From: Brachybacterium squillarum M-6-3
GTDB taxonomy: Bacteria; Actinomycetota; Actinomycetes; Actinomycetales; Dermabacteraceae
Direction of reading: 5' to 3'
Assembly: GCF_000225825.1 (NCBI RefSeq)
Contig: NZ_AGBX01000003.1
Span: forward strand, 62,001 to 126,000
DNA length: 64,000 nucleotides
The first letter of the stretch is position 1. Each line of letters begins with the position of its first letter. The notes beneath the pieces are model-generated. The model saw only the letters and a program-made list of their open reading frames with translations. It made no database searches and was not told the origin of the DNA. Of this stretch, positions 6,817 to 14,860 are shown piece after piece. Position numbers and translations under genes: made by a program.

Positions 6817-8985
6817 TCAGCCGAGGGTGATGCGGTGGACGAGGACGGTGAACTCCTCGGCCTTGCCCGCCTCGCGGGCGCGGAGCCGACCGCCCTCCAG
6901 GGACAGCGGCAGGGCACGTCGCACCACCACGCCGCCGCGGCCGTCGACGATGCCGAGATCCAGCTCGTTGCCCTGGGCGATGGCCTCCAGCAGGCGGTCG
7001 GTGACGCTGAGGTCGCCCTCGCCGTCCTCGGCGGCGCGCAGCCGGCTCACCGCCTCGGTAGCGCTCAGGCGCAGCTCGGGTCCCTCCACGGTCACGAGGT
7101 CCGCGTCGACGGGGCCGCCGGTGAGGGCGTGGGTCAGCTCGGGGCCGGCGGTCGAGCCGTCGGGCGCGACCGCCACCGGGGCCAGGCCCGCGCGCCGGGC
7201 GAGCTGCAGCGCGAAGCCGGGCTCGGACAGGGTGACCGCCACCGTGGGTGCCAGCCGGTGCAGTCCCAGCGCCGAGGCCTCGGGGGCGGCCTGCAGCAGG
7301 TCCAGCACCTCCGCGGAGGCGGTCAGCACGGTGGTGGCGCGTGAGACCTGCACCCGGCCGTGGCGGCGGCGCTCGTCGGTGATCAGGTATTCGAGGGCCT
7401 GCGGGAGCGGGGTGCGGGAGGCGCTGCGCAGCAGCTCCAGCAGGGCCTCGGGGTCGCGGCCCGCGGCGAGTGCGCGCCGCACCGAGCCCGCGTCCAGCCG
7501 CAGGGTGAGCGCCCCGCCGCGGGAGACGGTGGTGGTCCAGTCCAGCAGCGGCAGCAGCCGCTCGGCGGGACGCCCTGGGATCACGACGGTGAGGTCCGCG
7601 TCCAGCAGCACCTCGTCCACGGGGGCGGGCGCCACCTCGGCGAGGGTGCCGGCCAAGCGGGCGTCGGCCGCCACCACGTCCTCGTCCAGGGCCTGCACCA
7701 GGGCGTCGCCGAGCACCGTCAGCGCGCCGCGGTCGAGCAGGCCCAGCGCCTGGCCCTCGGCCAGCAGCGCCGCGGTCTCCTCGGTGATGACGGCCGGCGG
7801 CACCAGCGGGAACGCCCAGGCCAGCGCGGCGGCCAGCGAGTCCTCGGTGGCGGCGATCCCCGGGGCGGTGCGCAGGGTGCGCAGCAGGCTGCCGCGGCGG
7901 GTGCGGACCCCGTCGCGGCGGGTCAGCTCGGAGAGCAGGGCGCGCGGCGTGCCGGCGGGGTCGGGGGTACCGGCGTTCGCTGCCAGGTGGTGGCCGCGGG
8001 CCCAGGCGAGCACGAGCTCCGCCCAGCGCTGCTCGAGCTGCTGGGCGCGGTGGGTGTCCCAGTCGCGGGTGGGGTGCCATTCCTGGCCGTCGTGGCCGAT
8101 CAGCCCGCCCTGCCAGGCGCTCTGCAGCACCGTCGCGTACACCACGGGGGTGACCCCGGCGCGCTCGGCCAGACGGCGCAGGTCCCGCAGGGGCAGGCCG
8201 CCGCGGCGCAGCACCCCGGGCGGGTCGTCGTCGAAGTCGCGCACCGTGCCCAGCACCCGCAGCGCCTCGAAGGCCTGCTCCACGGCCTGCGCGGTGCGGG
8301 AGCCGGGGATGCGCTCGGTGACCGGCTCGCCCTGCGGGGCGGGACGCAGGGCGGTGTGGACCCGGCGCACCCGGCCGCCGCGCAGTGCCAGGTGCACGCT
8401 GCGGGGGATGACCAGCCCGCCGCCGTCGGCGGGGCGCAGGATGCCGGCGCGGCGAAGCTGCCCGGCCAGCCGGCCCTCCCCGGTCACCTCGGCCGGGCCC
8501 CAGCTCAGGGCGTCCAGGGCCGCGGCGAGGGAGGGGTCCTCCCGGGCCCGCTCGACGGCGCGGCGGGCGTCCTCGGCGGAGGGGTCGGCGGGGTCCTCGG
8601 GGGCGAGCCCGGCGGGGGAGCGCAGGCCCTCGCGCAGGGGCCGGATCAGGTGCAGCTCGTCCTCGCCCCACACCAGAGCGAGGGTCTCCAGTCGCTCCAC
8701 GCAGCTCGTGATCGTCGCCGGCTCCGAGGAGACGGCCGCGCCCAGCGCCGCGGGGGAGGCGCCGTCGGCCAGCACGGCCAGGGCCTCCACCAGGTGCAGC
8801 TCCGGCAGGGTCAGGGAGTCCAGGGCCCGGCGGGCGGAGGTGGCCCCGGTGGCGCGGGCGGCGAGGGGACCGATCCCGCGGGGGACGGGCGAGGCGAGAT
8901 CCGGTCGGGCGACGAGGAGGGCCTCGAGCCGGTCGTCGCCGAACCGTCGCAGGGAGTCCGCGAGGGAGCGGGGTGCAGCGCACAT
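6817..8985 (-). CDS. Helicase-associated protein (XPB partner, Helicase_C_3-like)
   Basis: The predicted product is 722 residues, Ala/Leu/Arg-rich, without Walker motifs. The N-terminus resembles a helicase-associated winged-helix region (SLADSLRRFGDDRLEALLVARPDL). The C-terminal half carries the XPB/Ssl2-like helicase C-terminal domain (TVVIPGRPAERLLPLLDW onward, near 450-560). In mycobacteria the equivalent (Rv0862c) is next to XPB, suggesting a working pair with the helicase at 1710-3374. ATG 8985 is chosen over an upstream GTG-type extension because the latter would overlap the tRNA. TATGCT lies 9 nt upstream. Confidence 0.85.
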   Translation of the reverse strand: MCAAPRSLADSLRRFGDDRLEALLVARPDLASPVPRGIGPLAARATGATSARRALDSLTLPELHLVEALAVLADGASPAALGAAVSSEPATITSCVERLETLALVWGEDELHLIRPLREGLRSPAGLAPEDPADPSAEDARRAVERAREDPSLAAALDALSWGPAEVTGEGRLAGQLRRAGILRPADGGGLVIPRSVHLALRGGRVRRVHTALRPAPQGEPVTERIPGSRTAQAVEQAFEALRVLGTVRDFDDDPPGVLRRGGLPLRDLRRLAERAGVTPVVYATVLQSAWQGGLIGHDGQEWHPTRDWDTHRAQQLEQRWAELVLAWARGHHLAANAGTPDPAGTPRALLSELTRRDGVRTRRGSLLRTLRTAPGIAATEDSLAAALAWAFPLVPPAVITEETAALLAEGQALGLLDRGALTVLGDALVQALDEDVVAADARLAGTLAEVAPAPVDEVLLDADLTVVIPGRPAERLLPLLDWTTTVSRGGALTLRLDAGSVRRALAAGRDPEALLELLRSASRTPLPQALEYLITDERRRHGRVQVSRATTVLTASAEVLDLLQAAPEASALGLHRLAPTVAVTLSEPGFALQLARRAGLAPVAVAPDGSTAGPELTHALTGGPVDADLVTVEGPELRLSATEAVSRLRAAEDGEGDLSVTDRLLEAIAQGNELDLGIVDGRGGVVVRRALPLSLEGGRLRAREAGKAEEFTVLVHRITLG

Positions 8986-9013
8986 GGTCGCCCCAGCATA
9001 GGCTGGGTGACCT

Positions 9014-9090
9014 GCCCCCATAGCCCAATCGGCAGAGGCGGCCGCCTTAAAAGCGGCACAGTGCGGGTTCGAGTCCCGCTGGGGGCACCA
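9014..9090 (+). tRNA. tRNA-Leu(UAA)-like, class I shape, CCA encoded
   Basis: A complete cloverleaf is seen. The acceptor stem is GCCCCCA/TGGGGGC (9014-9020, 9080-9086) with discriminator A 9087 and encoded CCA 9088-9090. The anticodon arm is GCCGC-CTTAAAA-GCGGC, giving anticodon TAA (codon UUA), and the T arm is GCGGGTTCGAGTCCCGC. The variable loop is only about 5 nt (ACAGT), whereas normal tRNA-Leu has a long variable arm. So anticodon and overall shape disagree. It sits between the divergent helicase-partner gene and ppk2. Confidence 0.9.
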
Positions 9091-9102
9091 CGCGGCCCGG
9101 GG

Positions 9103-9954
9103 TCAGGAGGAGCGCTTGCGCGGGGCCTTCTCCAGGGCGGCGGCGACGTCCTCGGCGTACTCGTAGTGCGAGCGGTCGGGGCGGGCGTAGCCGGTGTCCC
9201 GCTCGGCGGGGCGCTCCGGGATCTCGACGGTGGGCTGGTCGACGTAGCGCCAGGGGATGCGGGTGAGGATGTCCTGGATGACGTTGATGCGGGAGCGCTT
9301 CTTGTCCTCGCTCTCCACGGTCACCCAGCGGGCGCCGGGCAGGTCGGTCGCCGCGAACATGGCGTCCTTGGCGCGGGAGTAGTCCTCCCAGCGGGTGATC
9401 GACTCGACGTCCATGGGCGAGAGCTTCCAGCGCCGCATCGGGTCCTCCGCGCGGGAACGGAAACGGGCCTCCTGCTCGTCGTCGGAGACCGAGAACCAGT
9501 ACTTGATCAGGCGGATCCCGTCCTCCACCAGCATCCGCTCCATGTCCGGGGCCTGGCGCAGGAAGCGGTGGTACTCGGCGTCGGTGCAGAAGCCCATCAC
9601 CCGCTCGACCCCGGCGCGGTTGTACCAGGAGCGGTCGAAGATGACGATCTCCCCGGCGGCCGGCAGGTGCGGCACGTAGCGCTGGAAGTACCACTGGGTG
9701 CGCTCGCGCTCGGTGGGGGCGGGCAGGGCGACCACACGGGCGTGCCGCGGGTTCAGGTACTGCGTGATGCGCTTGATCGCCGAGCCCTTGCCGGCGGCGT
9801 CGCGACCCTCGAACAGCAGCACCACCCGCTCGCCGCGCTCGATCACCCACTGCTGCATGGCGACCAGCTCGATCTGCAGCCGTTCGAGCTCCTTCTCGTA
9901 GGCGGCCTTGTCGAGCTTGCGGGGCTTTCCGCGGCGAGCGTCCTCGTGGTTCAT
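9103..9954 (-). CDS. ppk2: Polyphosphate kinase 2 (PPK2 family)
   Basis: This 283-residue cytoplasmic enzyme transfers phosphate between polyphosphate and nucleotides. Walker A EGRDAAGKGSAIKR lies near residues 49-62, and the PPK2 lid/Walker B region FDRSWYNRAGVERVMGF near 106-122. The following DGIRLIKYWFSVS and RWKLSPMD motifs are family signatures. Single-domain length fits class I/III PPK2, which mostly phosphorylates NDP or NMP; the substrate cannot be fixed from sequence. TACAGT ends 6 nt before ATG 9954, which suggests a leaderless start. The 3' end lies 12 nt from the tRNA on the other strand. Confidence 0.93.
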   Translation of the reverse strand: MNHEDARRGKPRKLDKAAYEKELERLQIELVAMQQWVIERGERVVLLFEGRDAAGKGSAIKRITQYLNPRHARVVALPAPTERERTQWYFQRYVPHLPAAGEIVIFDRSWYNRAGVERVMGFCTDAEYHRFLRQAPDMERMLVEDGIRLIKYWFSVSDDEQEARFRSRAEDPMRRWKLSPMDVESITRWEDYSRAKDAMFAATDLPGARWVTVESEDKKRSRINVIQDILTRIPWRYVDQPTVEIPERPAERDTGYARPDRSHYEYAEDVAAALEKAPRKRSS

Positions 9955-9960
9955 GCGCGC

Positions 9961-9966
9961 ACTGTA
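9961..9966 (-). promoter_or_regulatory. -10 element TACAGT, leaderless promoter of ppk2
   Basis: TACAGT (minus strand) ends 6 nt before the ppk2 ATG, with no Shine-Dalgarno in between. Confidence 0.55.
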
Positions 9967-10004
9967 GGGCGCAGGGTCCCGTGCGTCGAGGGCGAAAGTC
10001 CTGG

Positions 10005-10010
10005 GACAAT
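10005..10010 (+). promoter_or_regulatory. -10 element GACAAT, probable leaderless promoter of yggS
   Basis: GACAAT ends 7 nt before ATG 10018. It overlaps an alternative in-frame ATG at 10009, which argues for 10018 as the translation start. Confidence 0.45.
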
Positions 10011-10017
10011 GGCGCCC

Positions 10018-10743
10018 ATGCCGGAGGATCCCCAGCTCAGCGACCGCATCCAGACCGCCCTCGCCCGCATCGACGACGCCGCCGCCCGGGCGGGCCGCGA
10101 CGGGCGCGAGATCCTGGTGCTGCTGGCCACCAAGACCCGCAGCGCCGCCGAGGTCGCCGCCGCCCTGCGCGTGCTGCACGCCGACGGGCGCCGGGCCGCG
10201 GTGGGGGAGAACCGGGCCCAGGAGATCGCCAAGCACGACGATCCCGAGCTGGCCGCCCTGGAGGCGGAGCTGGGGGTGCCGCGCCACTTCATCGGTCGCC
10301 TGCAGCGCAACAAGGCGCGCGACGTCGTCGACTTCGCCTCCCTGGTGCACAGCGTCGACCGTGAGGAGATCGCCCGCGCCCTGTCCCACCGGGCCGACCT
10401 GGCCGGGGTGGACCGCGAGGTGCTGGTGCAGGTGAACACCTCGGGGGAGGAGTCCAAGGGCGGCTTCGCGCCGGAGGCCGCCGCGGTCGCCGGGGCGGTG
10501 GCGCTGCTGCGGGAGCTGCCGCGGCTGCGCCCGGTGGGCCTGATGACGATCGGCGCCAACACCACCGAGGAGAGCGCCGTGCGCGCGTCCCTGCACCGCT
10601 TGCGCACCCTGCGCGAGGAGCTCGCCGATCCGGAGCTGACCGAGCTGTCGATGGGCATGAGCGCCGACCTGGAGGTCGCCGTCGAGGAGGGCGCCACCAT
10701 CGTCCGCCTCGGCTCGGCCGTGTTCGGGCCGCGCCCGAGCTGA
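10018..10743 (+). CDS. yggS: YggS/PLPBP family pyridoxal-phosphate homeostasis protein
   Basis: A 241-residue PLP-binding TIM-barrel protein without an enzymatic domain; the family buffers PLP and affects amino-acid pools. The PLP lysine lies in VLLATKTRSAAEV (about residue 40). GENRAQEI, the conserved HFIGRLQRNKARDVV, and the phosphate-binding SMGMSADLEVAVEEGATIVRLGSAVFG are all present. It is divergent from ppk2, and ATG 10009 is an alternative start. In many actinobacteria this gene sits near ftsZ; here it does not. Confidence 0.93.
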   Translation: MPEDPQLSDRIQTALARIDDAAARAGRDGREILVLLATKTRSAAEVAAALRVLHADGRRAAVGENRAQEIAKHDDPELAALEAELGVPRHFIGRLQRNKARDVVDFASLVHSVDREEIARALSHRADLAGVDREVLVQVNTSGEESKGGFAPEAAAVAGAVALLRELPRLRPVGLMTIGANTTEESAVRASLHRLRTLREELADPELTELSMGMSADLEVAVEEGATIVRLGSAVFGPRPS

Positions 10744-10759
10744 CCTCCGCCAGAGGCCT

Positions 10760-10784
10760 CGGCCCGGCGTCTCAGCCCGGGCCG
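10760..10784. terminator. Hairpin between convergent yggS and ROK regulator
   Basis: CGGCCCGG (10760-10767) and CCGGGCCG (10777-10784) form a perfect 8-bp stem with a 9-nt loop, overlapping the ROK gene's stop codon. It probably ends both transcripts. Confidence 0.5.
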
Positions 10785-11872
10785 ACGAGCGCCTGGGGGA
10801 GTCCGTACTCGTGCTCGAGGACCTGGCAGGCGGCGCCCACCGCGATCAGGTCGGTGCCGCGGGTGGAGAGCATGACCTCCACGTGCACCCAGGGCTCGGC
10901 CGCGAAGCCCTCGTGCAGGGCCGTGCGGATCGCGTCCATCGAGGTCTCGTGCTGCGCGTAGACGGTGCGGCCGCCCAGGATCACCCGGTCCACGTCGACC
11001 GTGCGCACCAGGTCCAGCACCACGGTGGCCAGCACCCGTGCGGCCGCCGCCTCGTCCCCGGCCGCCAGTGCCGCGTGGTACTCGGCCTGGGCGCAGCCGC
11101 GGCGGCCGCAGGTGCAGGCCGCGCCGTCCATCCGCACCACCGTGTGCCCGACCTCCCCGGCCTGGAAGTGGGCGCCGCGCACCGTCGTGCCCTCGAGCGA
11201 CAGGGCGGCGCCGAGGCCGTCCTCCACCAGCAGCAGGGCGGCGTTGCGCAGCAGGTCCGGTTGCGACCAGGCCTCGCCGACCAGCGCGGCGCGGGAGTCG
11301 TGGTCCAGCAGCACCGGCAAGCCCAGCTCCGCGGCCAGCAGGGCGCGGATCGGGGCGCCGCGCCAGGGGTCCGGGGTGGAGGTGCCGCGGTACACCCCGG
11401 CCGGCCAGTCCACGGGCCCGGGCATGCCCAGACCCACCCCCAGCAGCTCGCCGGGGCCCTGGGCGGCCAGCTCGCGGGCCTGCGCGGCGAGGGCGGGGAT
11501 CAGCTCGGGGATCGGCGGCGGGGCCCCGATCTCCTGCTCGCGACGCTCGATGATCTCGCCGGTCAGGTCCACGACCACGCCGTGCAGGCGGCGCCGGGTG
11601 AGGTGCAGGCCGATGGCCCGGCGGGAGGTGGGCACGACCCGATAGAGGGTGGTGGGCTTGCCCGGGCCGAGCACCAGCGTGCCGGCCTCCGCCATCAGGC
11701 CGCGCTCCATGAGGCGCGCCAGGATCTTCGAGATCGCCTGCGGGGTGACGGCGAGCGCCTCCGCCAGCTCCGCGCGGGAGACCGGCTCCCCGCGCCGGGC
11801 GATGGCGAGGACGGCGGCGTCGTGCGCGCCGGCCACGCGCTCCAGCGGGCGGGGTGAGGGCATGGGAGGCAT
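10772..11872 (-). CDS. ROK family transcriptional regulator
   Basis: The 366-residue product has an N-terminal MarR-like winged helix (about 15-75: SRAELAEALAVTPQAISKILARLMERGL) followed by a ROK sugar-kinase-like domain (85-360). The zinc-type motif CTCGRRGCAQ lies near residue 247. The kinase-type ATP site is only partly preserved, as in NagC/Mlc-like repressors, so the role is probably sugar-responsive control. It is divergent from an MFS exporter, and an inverted repeat in that exporter's promoter is a candidate target. ATG 11872 follows AGGA at a long spacing; a second ATG lies at 11863. Confidence 0.88.
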   Translation of the reverse strand: MPPMPSPRPLERVAGAHDAAVLAIARRGEPVSRAELAEALAVTPQAISKILARLMERGLMAEAGTLVLGPGKPTTLYRVVPTSRRAIGLHLTRRRLHGVVVDLTGEIIERREQEIGAPPPIPELIPALAAQARELAAQGPGELLGVGLGMPGPVDWPAGVYRGTSTPDPWRGAPIRALLAAELGLPVLLDHDSRAALVGEAWSQPDLLRNAALLLVEDGLGAALSLEGTTVRGAHFQAGEVGHTVVRMDGAACTCGRRGCAQAEYHAALAAGDEAAAARVLATVVLDLVRTVDVDRVILGGRTVYAQHETSMDAIRTALHEGFAAEPWVHVEVMLSTRGTDLIAVGAACQVLEHEYGLPQALVGPG

Positions 11873-11929
11873 CGTGCCACGTCCTGCCGTGATCCGCGTC
11901 CCCTCGCGGCACCCGGTGGAGCGATCCCC

Positions 11930-11958
11930 TTGACGTATCGCAACAGCGTTGCATTACT
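11930..11958 (+). promoter_or_regulatory. MFS promoter with operator palindrome GCAAC-AGC-GTTGC
   Basis: A -35 TTGACG (11930-11935) is followed after 16-17 bp by a weak -10 (CATTAC/ATTACT, 11952-11958). Between them lies the perfect 5+3+5 inverted repeat GCAACAGCGTTGC (11940-11952). A protein bound there would block RNA polymerase. The local base composition is clearly less GC-rich. Confidence 0.55.
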
Positions 11959-12048
11959 CTGGTGGCCCCGGGTCGATGGAGCCCGCACACCCTGCACGCT
12001 CTCCCCGTACCGCCAGCTCCCCGCACCGACGTCCTTCGAGGTCTCCCC

Positions 12049-13356
12049 ATGACTGCCATCGACGACACCCGTCCCGCCGCGCCCCGCCTCAGCCCCGCCC
12101 GGCGCCGCCTCGCCCTGCTCGCCATCGCCCTCGGTGGCTTCGGCATCGGCGGCTCCGAGTTCGTCTCCATGGGCCTGCTCCCCGGCATCGCCGAGGGCCT
12201 GATGCCCGACCTCATGGCCACCGACCCGGAGACCGGCATCGCCCACGCGGGCCTGGCCATCTCCGCCTACGCCCTCGGCGTGGTCGTCGGCGCCCCCGCC
12301 CTCGCGCTGCTGTCCGTGCGCTGGAGCCGCACCGGCATGATCATCGCGCTCGCCGTGGCGCTCGCCGCCGGCACCCTGCTGTCCGCCGTGATGCCGACCT
12401 TCGAGCTGACCGTGCTGGCCCGCTTCCTGGCCGGCATCCCCCACGGCGCCTACTTCGGGGTGGCCTCCCTGCTGGCCGCCTCCCTGATGGGTCCCGGCAA
12501 CCAGGGCAAGGGCATCGCGCTGGCCCTGTCCGGCCTCACCGTCGCCAACCTGCTCGGCGTGCCCGTGCTCACCGCCGTCGGCCAGGCCGCGGGCTGGCGC
12601 ACCGTGTACCTGCTGATCACCGTCATCTTCGCGATCACCGTCGTGGCGCTGCGCCTCACCCTCCCGCCGGAGGACAAGCCCCAGGGCCGCCGCATGGTCG
12701 ACGAGCTCGCCGCGCTGCGCCGCGTGCAGCTGTGGATCGTGATGGGCATCGCCGCCATCGGCTTCGCCGGCGCCTTCGCCGTGTTCAGCTACGTCGCCGA
12801 CATCACCACCCGCGTCACCGGCGCCCCCGAGACGGCGGTGCCCTGGGTGCTGGCCGTCGCCGGCCTCGGCATGACCATCGGCAACGTGCTCGGCGGCGCG
12901 ACCACGGACCGCTCCCTGACCGGCACCCTGCTGATCGGCTTCCCCTTCTACATCGCCGCCCTGGTGGGCCTGTTCGCCGTCGCCCACGTCTCCCTGGTGG
13001 CGCTGATGATCGGCATCTTCGCCGTGAACCTCACCAACTCGGTGCTGAACCCCGCCATGCAGACCTGGCTGATCCGGGTGGCGCGCCGTTCCGAGGTGCT
13101 CGGCGCCTCCCTGAACCACGCCGCCTTCAACGTGGCCAACGCCCTCGGCGCCGCCCTGGGTGGCGCGGTGATCGCGGCGGGCTTCGGCTACGAGGCCCCG
13201 ATGGCCGTCGCCATCGTGCTCGCCTCCGCCGGCTTCGTGATGGTCACCGCGACCCTCATCGCCCTGCGGGTGCGCGCCCGCCGCACCCTGGACATGCTGC
13301 GCCGCCACGAGGTACCCACCACCGGCTCCATCCCCGTGGTCCGCGTCGACGCCTGA
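12049..13356 (+). CDS. MFS transporter (sugar/drug efflux type)
   Basis: This 435-residue protein has about 12 membrane helices between residues 18 and 415, in the DHA1/AraJ-like pattern. Typical features are GGFGIGGSEFVSMGLLPGIA in helix 1, the helix 4-5 region FLAGIPHGAYFGVASLLAASLM, and a central cytoplasmic loop with PPEDKPQGRRM. It likely exports a sugar or small drug by proton antiport; the substrate is not readable. The start at 12049 has GAGGTC 6 nt upstream; an upstream ATG at 11962 would add 29 non-conserved residues. It is divergent from a ROK regulator, with an operator-like repeat in the promoter. Confidence 0.88.
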   Translation: MTAIDDTRPAAPRLSPARRRLALLAIALGGFGIGGSEFVSMGLLPGIAEGLMPDLMATDPETGIAHAGLAISAYALGVVVGAPALALLSVRWSRTGMIIALAVALAAGTLLSAVMPTFELTVLARFLAGIPHGAYFGVASLLAASLMGPGNQGKGIALALSGLTVANLLGVPVLTAVGQAAGWRTVYLLITVIFAITVVALRLTLPPEDKPQGRRMVDELAALRRVQLWIVMGIAAIGFAGAFAVFSYVADITTRVTGAPETAVPWVLAVAGLGMTIGNVLGGATTDRSLTGTLLIGFPFYIAALVGLFAVAHVSLVALMIGIFAVNLTNSVLNPAMQTWLIRVARRSEVLGASLNHAAFNVANALGAALGGAVIAAGFGYEAPMAVAIVLASAGFVMVTATLIALRVRARRTLDMLRRHEVPTTGSIPVVRVDA

Positions 13357-13414
13357 GCGCGTCACCGGCCGGTATCGCACCGACGCCCCCGTCGCCCCTC
13401 GTCTCTCCTCCTGG

Positions 13415-13431
13415 GACCGTCACAGACGGTC
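13415..13431. promoter_or_regulatory. Inverted repeat GACCGT-N5-ACGGTC, possible operator
   Basis: A perfect 6-bp inverted repeat with a 5-nt spacer lies about 100 nt upstream of the trans-sulfuration gene. No clear promoter hexamers were found around it. Confidence 0.3.
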
Positions 13432-13472
13432 ATCCGGGAAGGGGCGGTAGGGGCGTCGCGCGTAGCGTGCCG

Positions 13473-13497
13473 GGCACGGACCCCGCCGGTCCGTGCC
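13473..13497 (+). terminator. 10-bp hairpin upstream of the PLP enzyme gene
   Basis: GGCACGGACC (13473-13482) and GGTCCGTGCC (13488-13497) form a perfect 10-bp stem with a 5-nt loop, 36 nt before ATG 13534. It may terminate the MFS transcript or act as an attenuator in the leader. There is no T-run. Confidence 0.4.
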
Positions 13498-13533
13498 GCC
13501 CGCCGCCCGTCCTGACCGTCCCAGGAGCGCCCC

Positions 13534-14667
13534 ATGCACATCCGCACCGCCGCCGTGCAGACCCTGCGGGAGAACGAGCTGGGGGCCGTGGTGCCCCCGG
13601 TGCACCTCGCCTCCACCTTCGAGCTCGACCCCGCCACCGAGGACGCGCCCTACGCCTACCAGCGCGGCTCCAACCCCACCCGCGCCCAGCTCGAGACCGT
13701 GCTCGCGGCCCTCGACGGCGCCGAGCACGCCTTCGCCTTCGCCTCCGGCATGGCCGCCACCGCCGCCGTGTTCTCCCCCCTGGAGGTGGGTGACGAGGTG
13801 ATCCTCCCGGCGACGGTCTACGGCGGCACCTTCCGCTTCGTCGACCGGATCTTCCCGCAGCGCGGCCTCACCGGGCGCTACGTCGCCGATCTCGGCGAGC
13901 TCACCGACGCCGACTTCACCGAGCACACCCGCATGGTGTTCGTGGAGACCCCCGCCAATCCCACCCTGCGCATCACCGACCTCCGCCGCATCGTGGAGCT
14001 CGCCCACCGCCACGGCGCTATCGTCGCGGTGGACAACACCTTCATGACCCCGGTGCTGCAGCGCCCCCTGACGCTCGGTGCCGACGTGGTGGTCCAGTCC
14101 GCCACCAAGTACCTCGCCGGGCACTCCGACCTGCTCGCCGGGGCCGTCACCACCAACAATGCGGGACTCGCCGAGGCCTACGCCCTGGCCCAGAAGGCCT
14201 CGGGCGGGGTGCTGCCCCCGCAGGACTCCTTCCGCCTGATCCAGGCCATCAAGACCCTCCCGCTGCGGCTGGAGCGCCAGCAGGCGAACGCGATCCGCAT
14301 CCACGAGCACCTGCGCGAGCGCTCCGACGTGACGGCCACCTGGTTCCCCGGCAGCCACAGTGAGGCGGAAGCCCGCATCCACGCCTCGCAGGCCGACGGC
14401 CCCGGCGCCGTGGTCAGCTTCGAGCTCGCCGAGGACCTCGATCGGGTGGCCTTCCTCCGCGCCCTGCGCTACCCGGCCTTCGCCGTGAGCCTCGGCGGGG
14501 TCGAATCCCTGATCTGCCGCCCCGCCACCATGACCCACGAGGCCATGGCCCCCGAGGACCGGTCCCTCGCCGGCATCGGCGACGAGATGCTCCGCCTCTC
14601 CGTCGGCATCGAGGACGCGGACGACCTCATCGCCGACCTCGACCAGGCCCTCGCCGCCGCCCGCTGA
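13534..14667 (+). CDS. Trans-sulfuration family PLP enzyme (cystathionine synthase/lyase type)
   Basis: A 377-residue Cys/Met-metabolism PLP enzyme of fold type I. The PLP lysine is K192 in SATKYLAGHSD and the pyridine-binding Asp is D167 in VDNTF. YQRGSNPTR, the FASGMAATAA phosphate loop and the C-terminal SLGGVESLICRPATMTHE are conserved. These features cover cystathionine gamma-synthase, gamma-lyase, beta-lyase and methionine gamma-lyase, which cannot be separated reliably by eye. AGGAG lies 6 nt before the ATG. It stands alone with a hairpin-bearing leader, so sulfur-dependent control is possible. Confidence 0.9.
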   Translation: MHIRTAAVQTLRENELGAVVPPVHLASTFELDPATEDAPYAYQRGSNPTRAQLETVLAALDGAEHAFAFASGMAATAAVFSPLEVGDEVILPATVYGGTFRFVDRIFPQRGLTGRYVADLGELTDADFTEHTRMVFVETPANPTLRITDLRRIVELAHRHGAIVAVDNTFMTPVLQRPLTLGADVVVQSATKYLAGHSDLLAGAVTTNNAGLAEAYALAQKASGGVLPPQDSFRLIQAIKTLPLRLERQQANAIRIHEHLRERSDVTATWFPGSHSEAEARIHASQADGPGAVVSFELAEDLDRVAFLRALRYPAFAVSLGGVESLICRPATMTHEAMAPEDRSLAGIGDEMLRLSVGIEDADDLIADLDQALAAAR

Positions 14668-14764
14668 CCGCTGAGGGCGAGGTGGCCCATCGCGTCCGCC
14701 CCGCGCCCTTGCGCCCTGGGCGGAACACCCACCCCCTCCCCGGGTCGGATTCGGGTTCCCTCGC

Positions 14765-14770
14765 TAAGAT
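14765..14770 (+). promoter_or_regulatory. -10 element TAAGAT upstream of the Bax-inhibitor gene
   Basis: TAAGAT lies 90 nt before ATG 14861. The -35 region is weak (TCGGAT-like). Confidence 0.4.
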
Positions 14771-14860
14771 GGTGGTATCGGCACCGACGGAGCCGATCGG
14801 GAGCGCCCACGTCGGCCCCCGCGCCCCGCCGCCTGCCCCACGACTCGTCCAAGGAGCCCC

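Noticed and set aside
9014-9090. tRNA as an integration site for a mobile element
   Set aside because: No integrase gene and no repeated copy of the tRNA 3' end were seen nearby.
10009-10011. ATG 10009 as the yggS start
   Set aside because: It overlaps the -10-like GACAAT, and ATG 10018 has the spacing seen at other leaderless starts, though 10009 cannot be excluded.
7360-10743. A plus-strand open frame of over 1,100 codons running through the helicase partner, tRNA and ppk2
   Set aside because: It crosses the tRNA and two recognised genes on the other strand; only its last 241 codons (YggS) are real.
13357-13533. SAM or cobalamin riboswitch before the trans-sulfuration gene
   Set aside because: Only simple inverted repeats are visible; no conserved riboswitch core was recognised.
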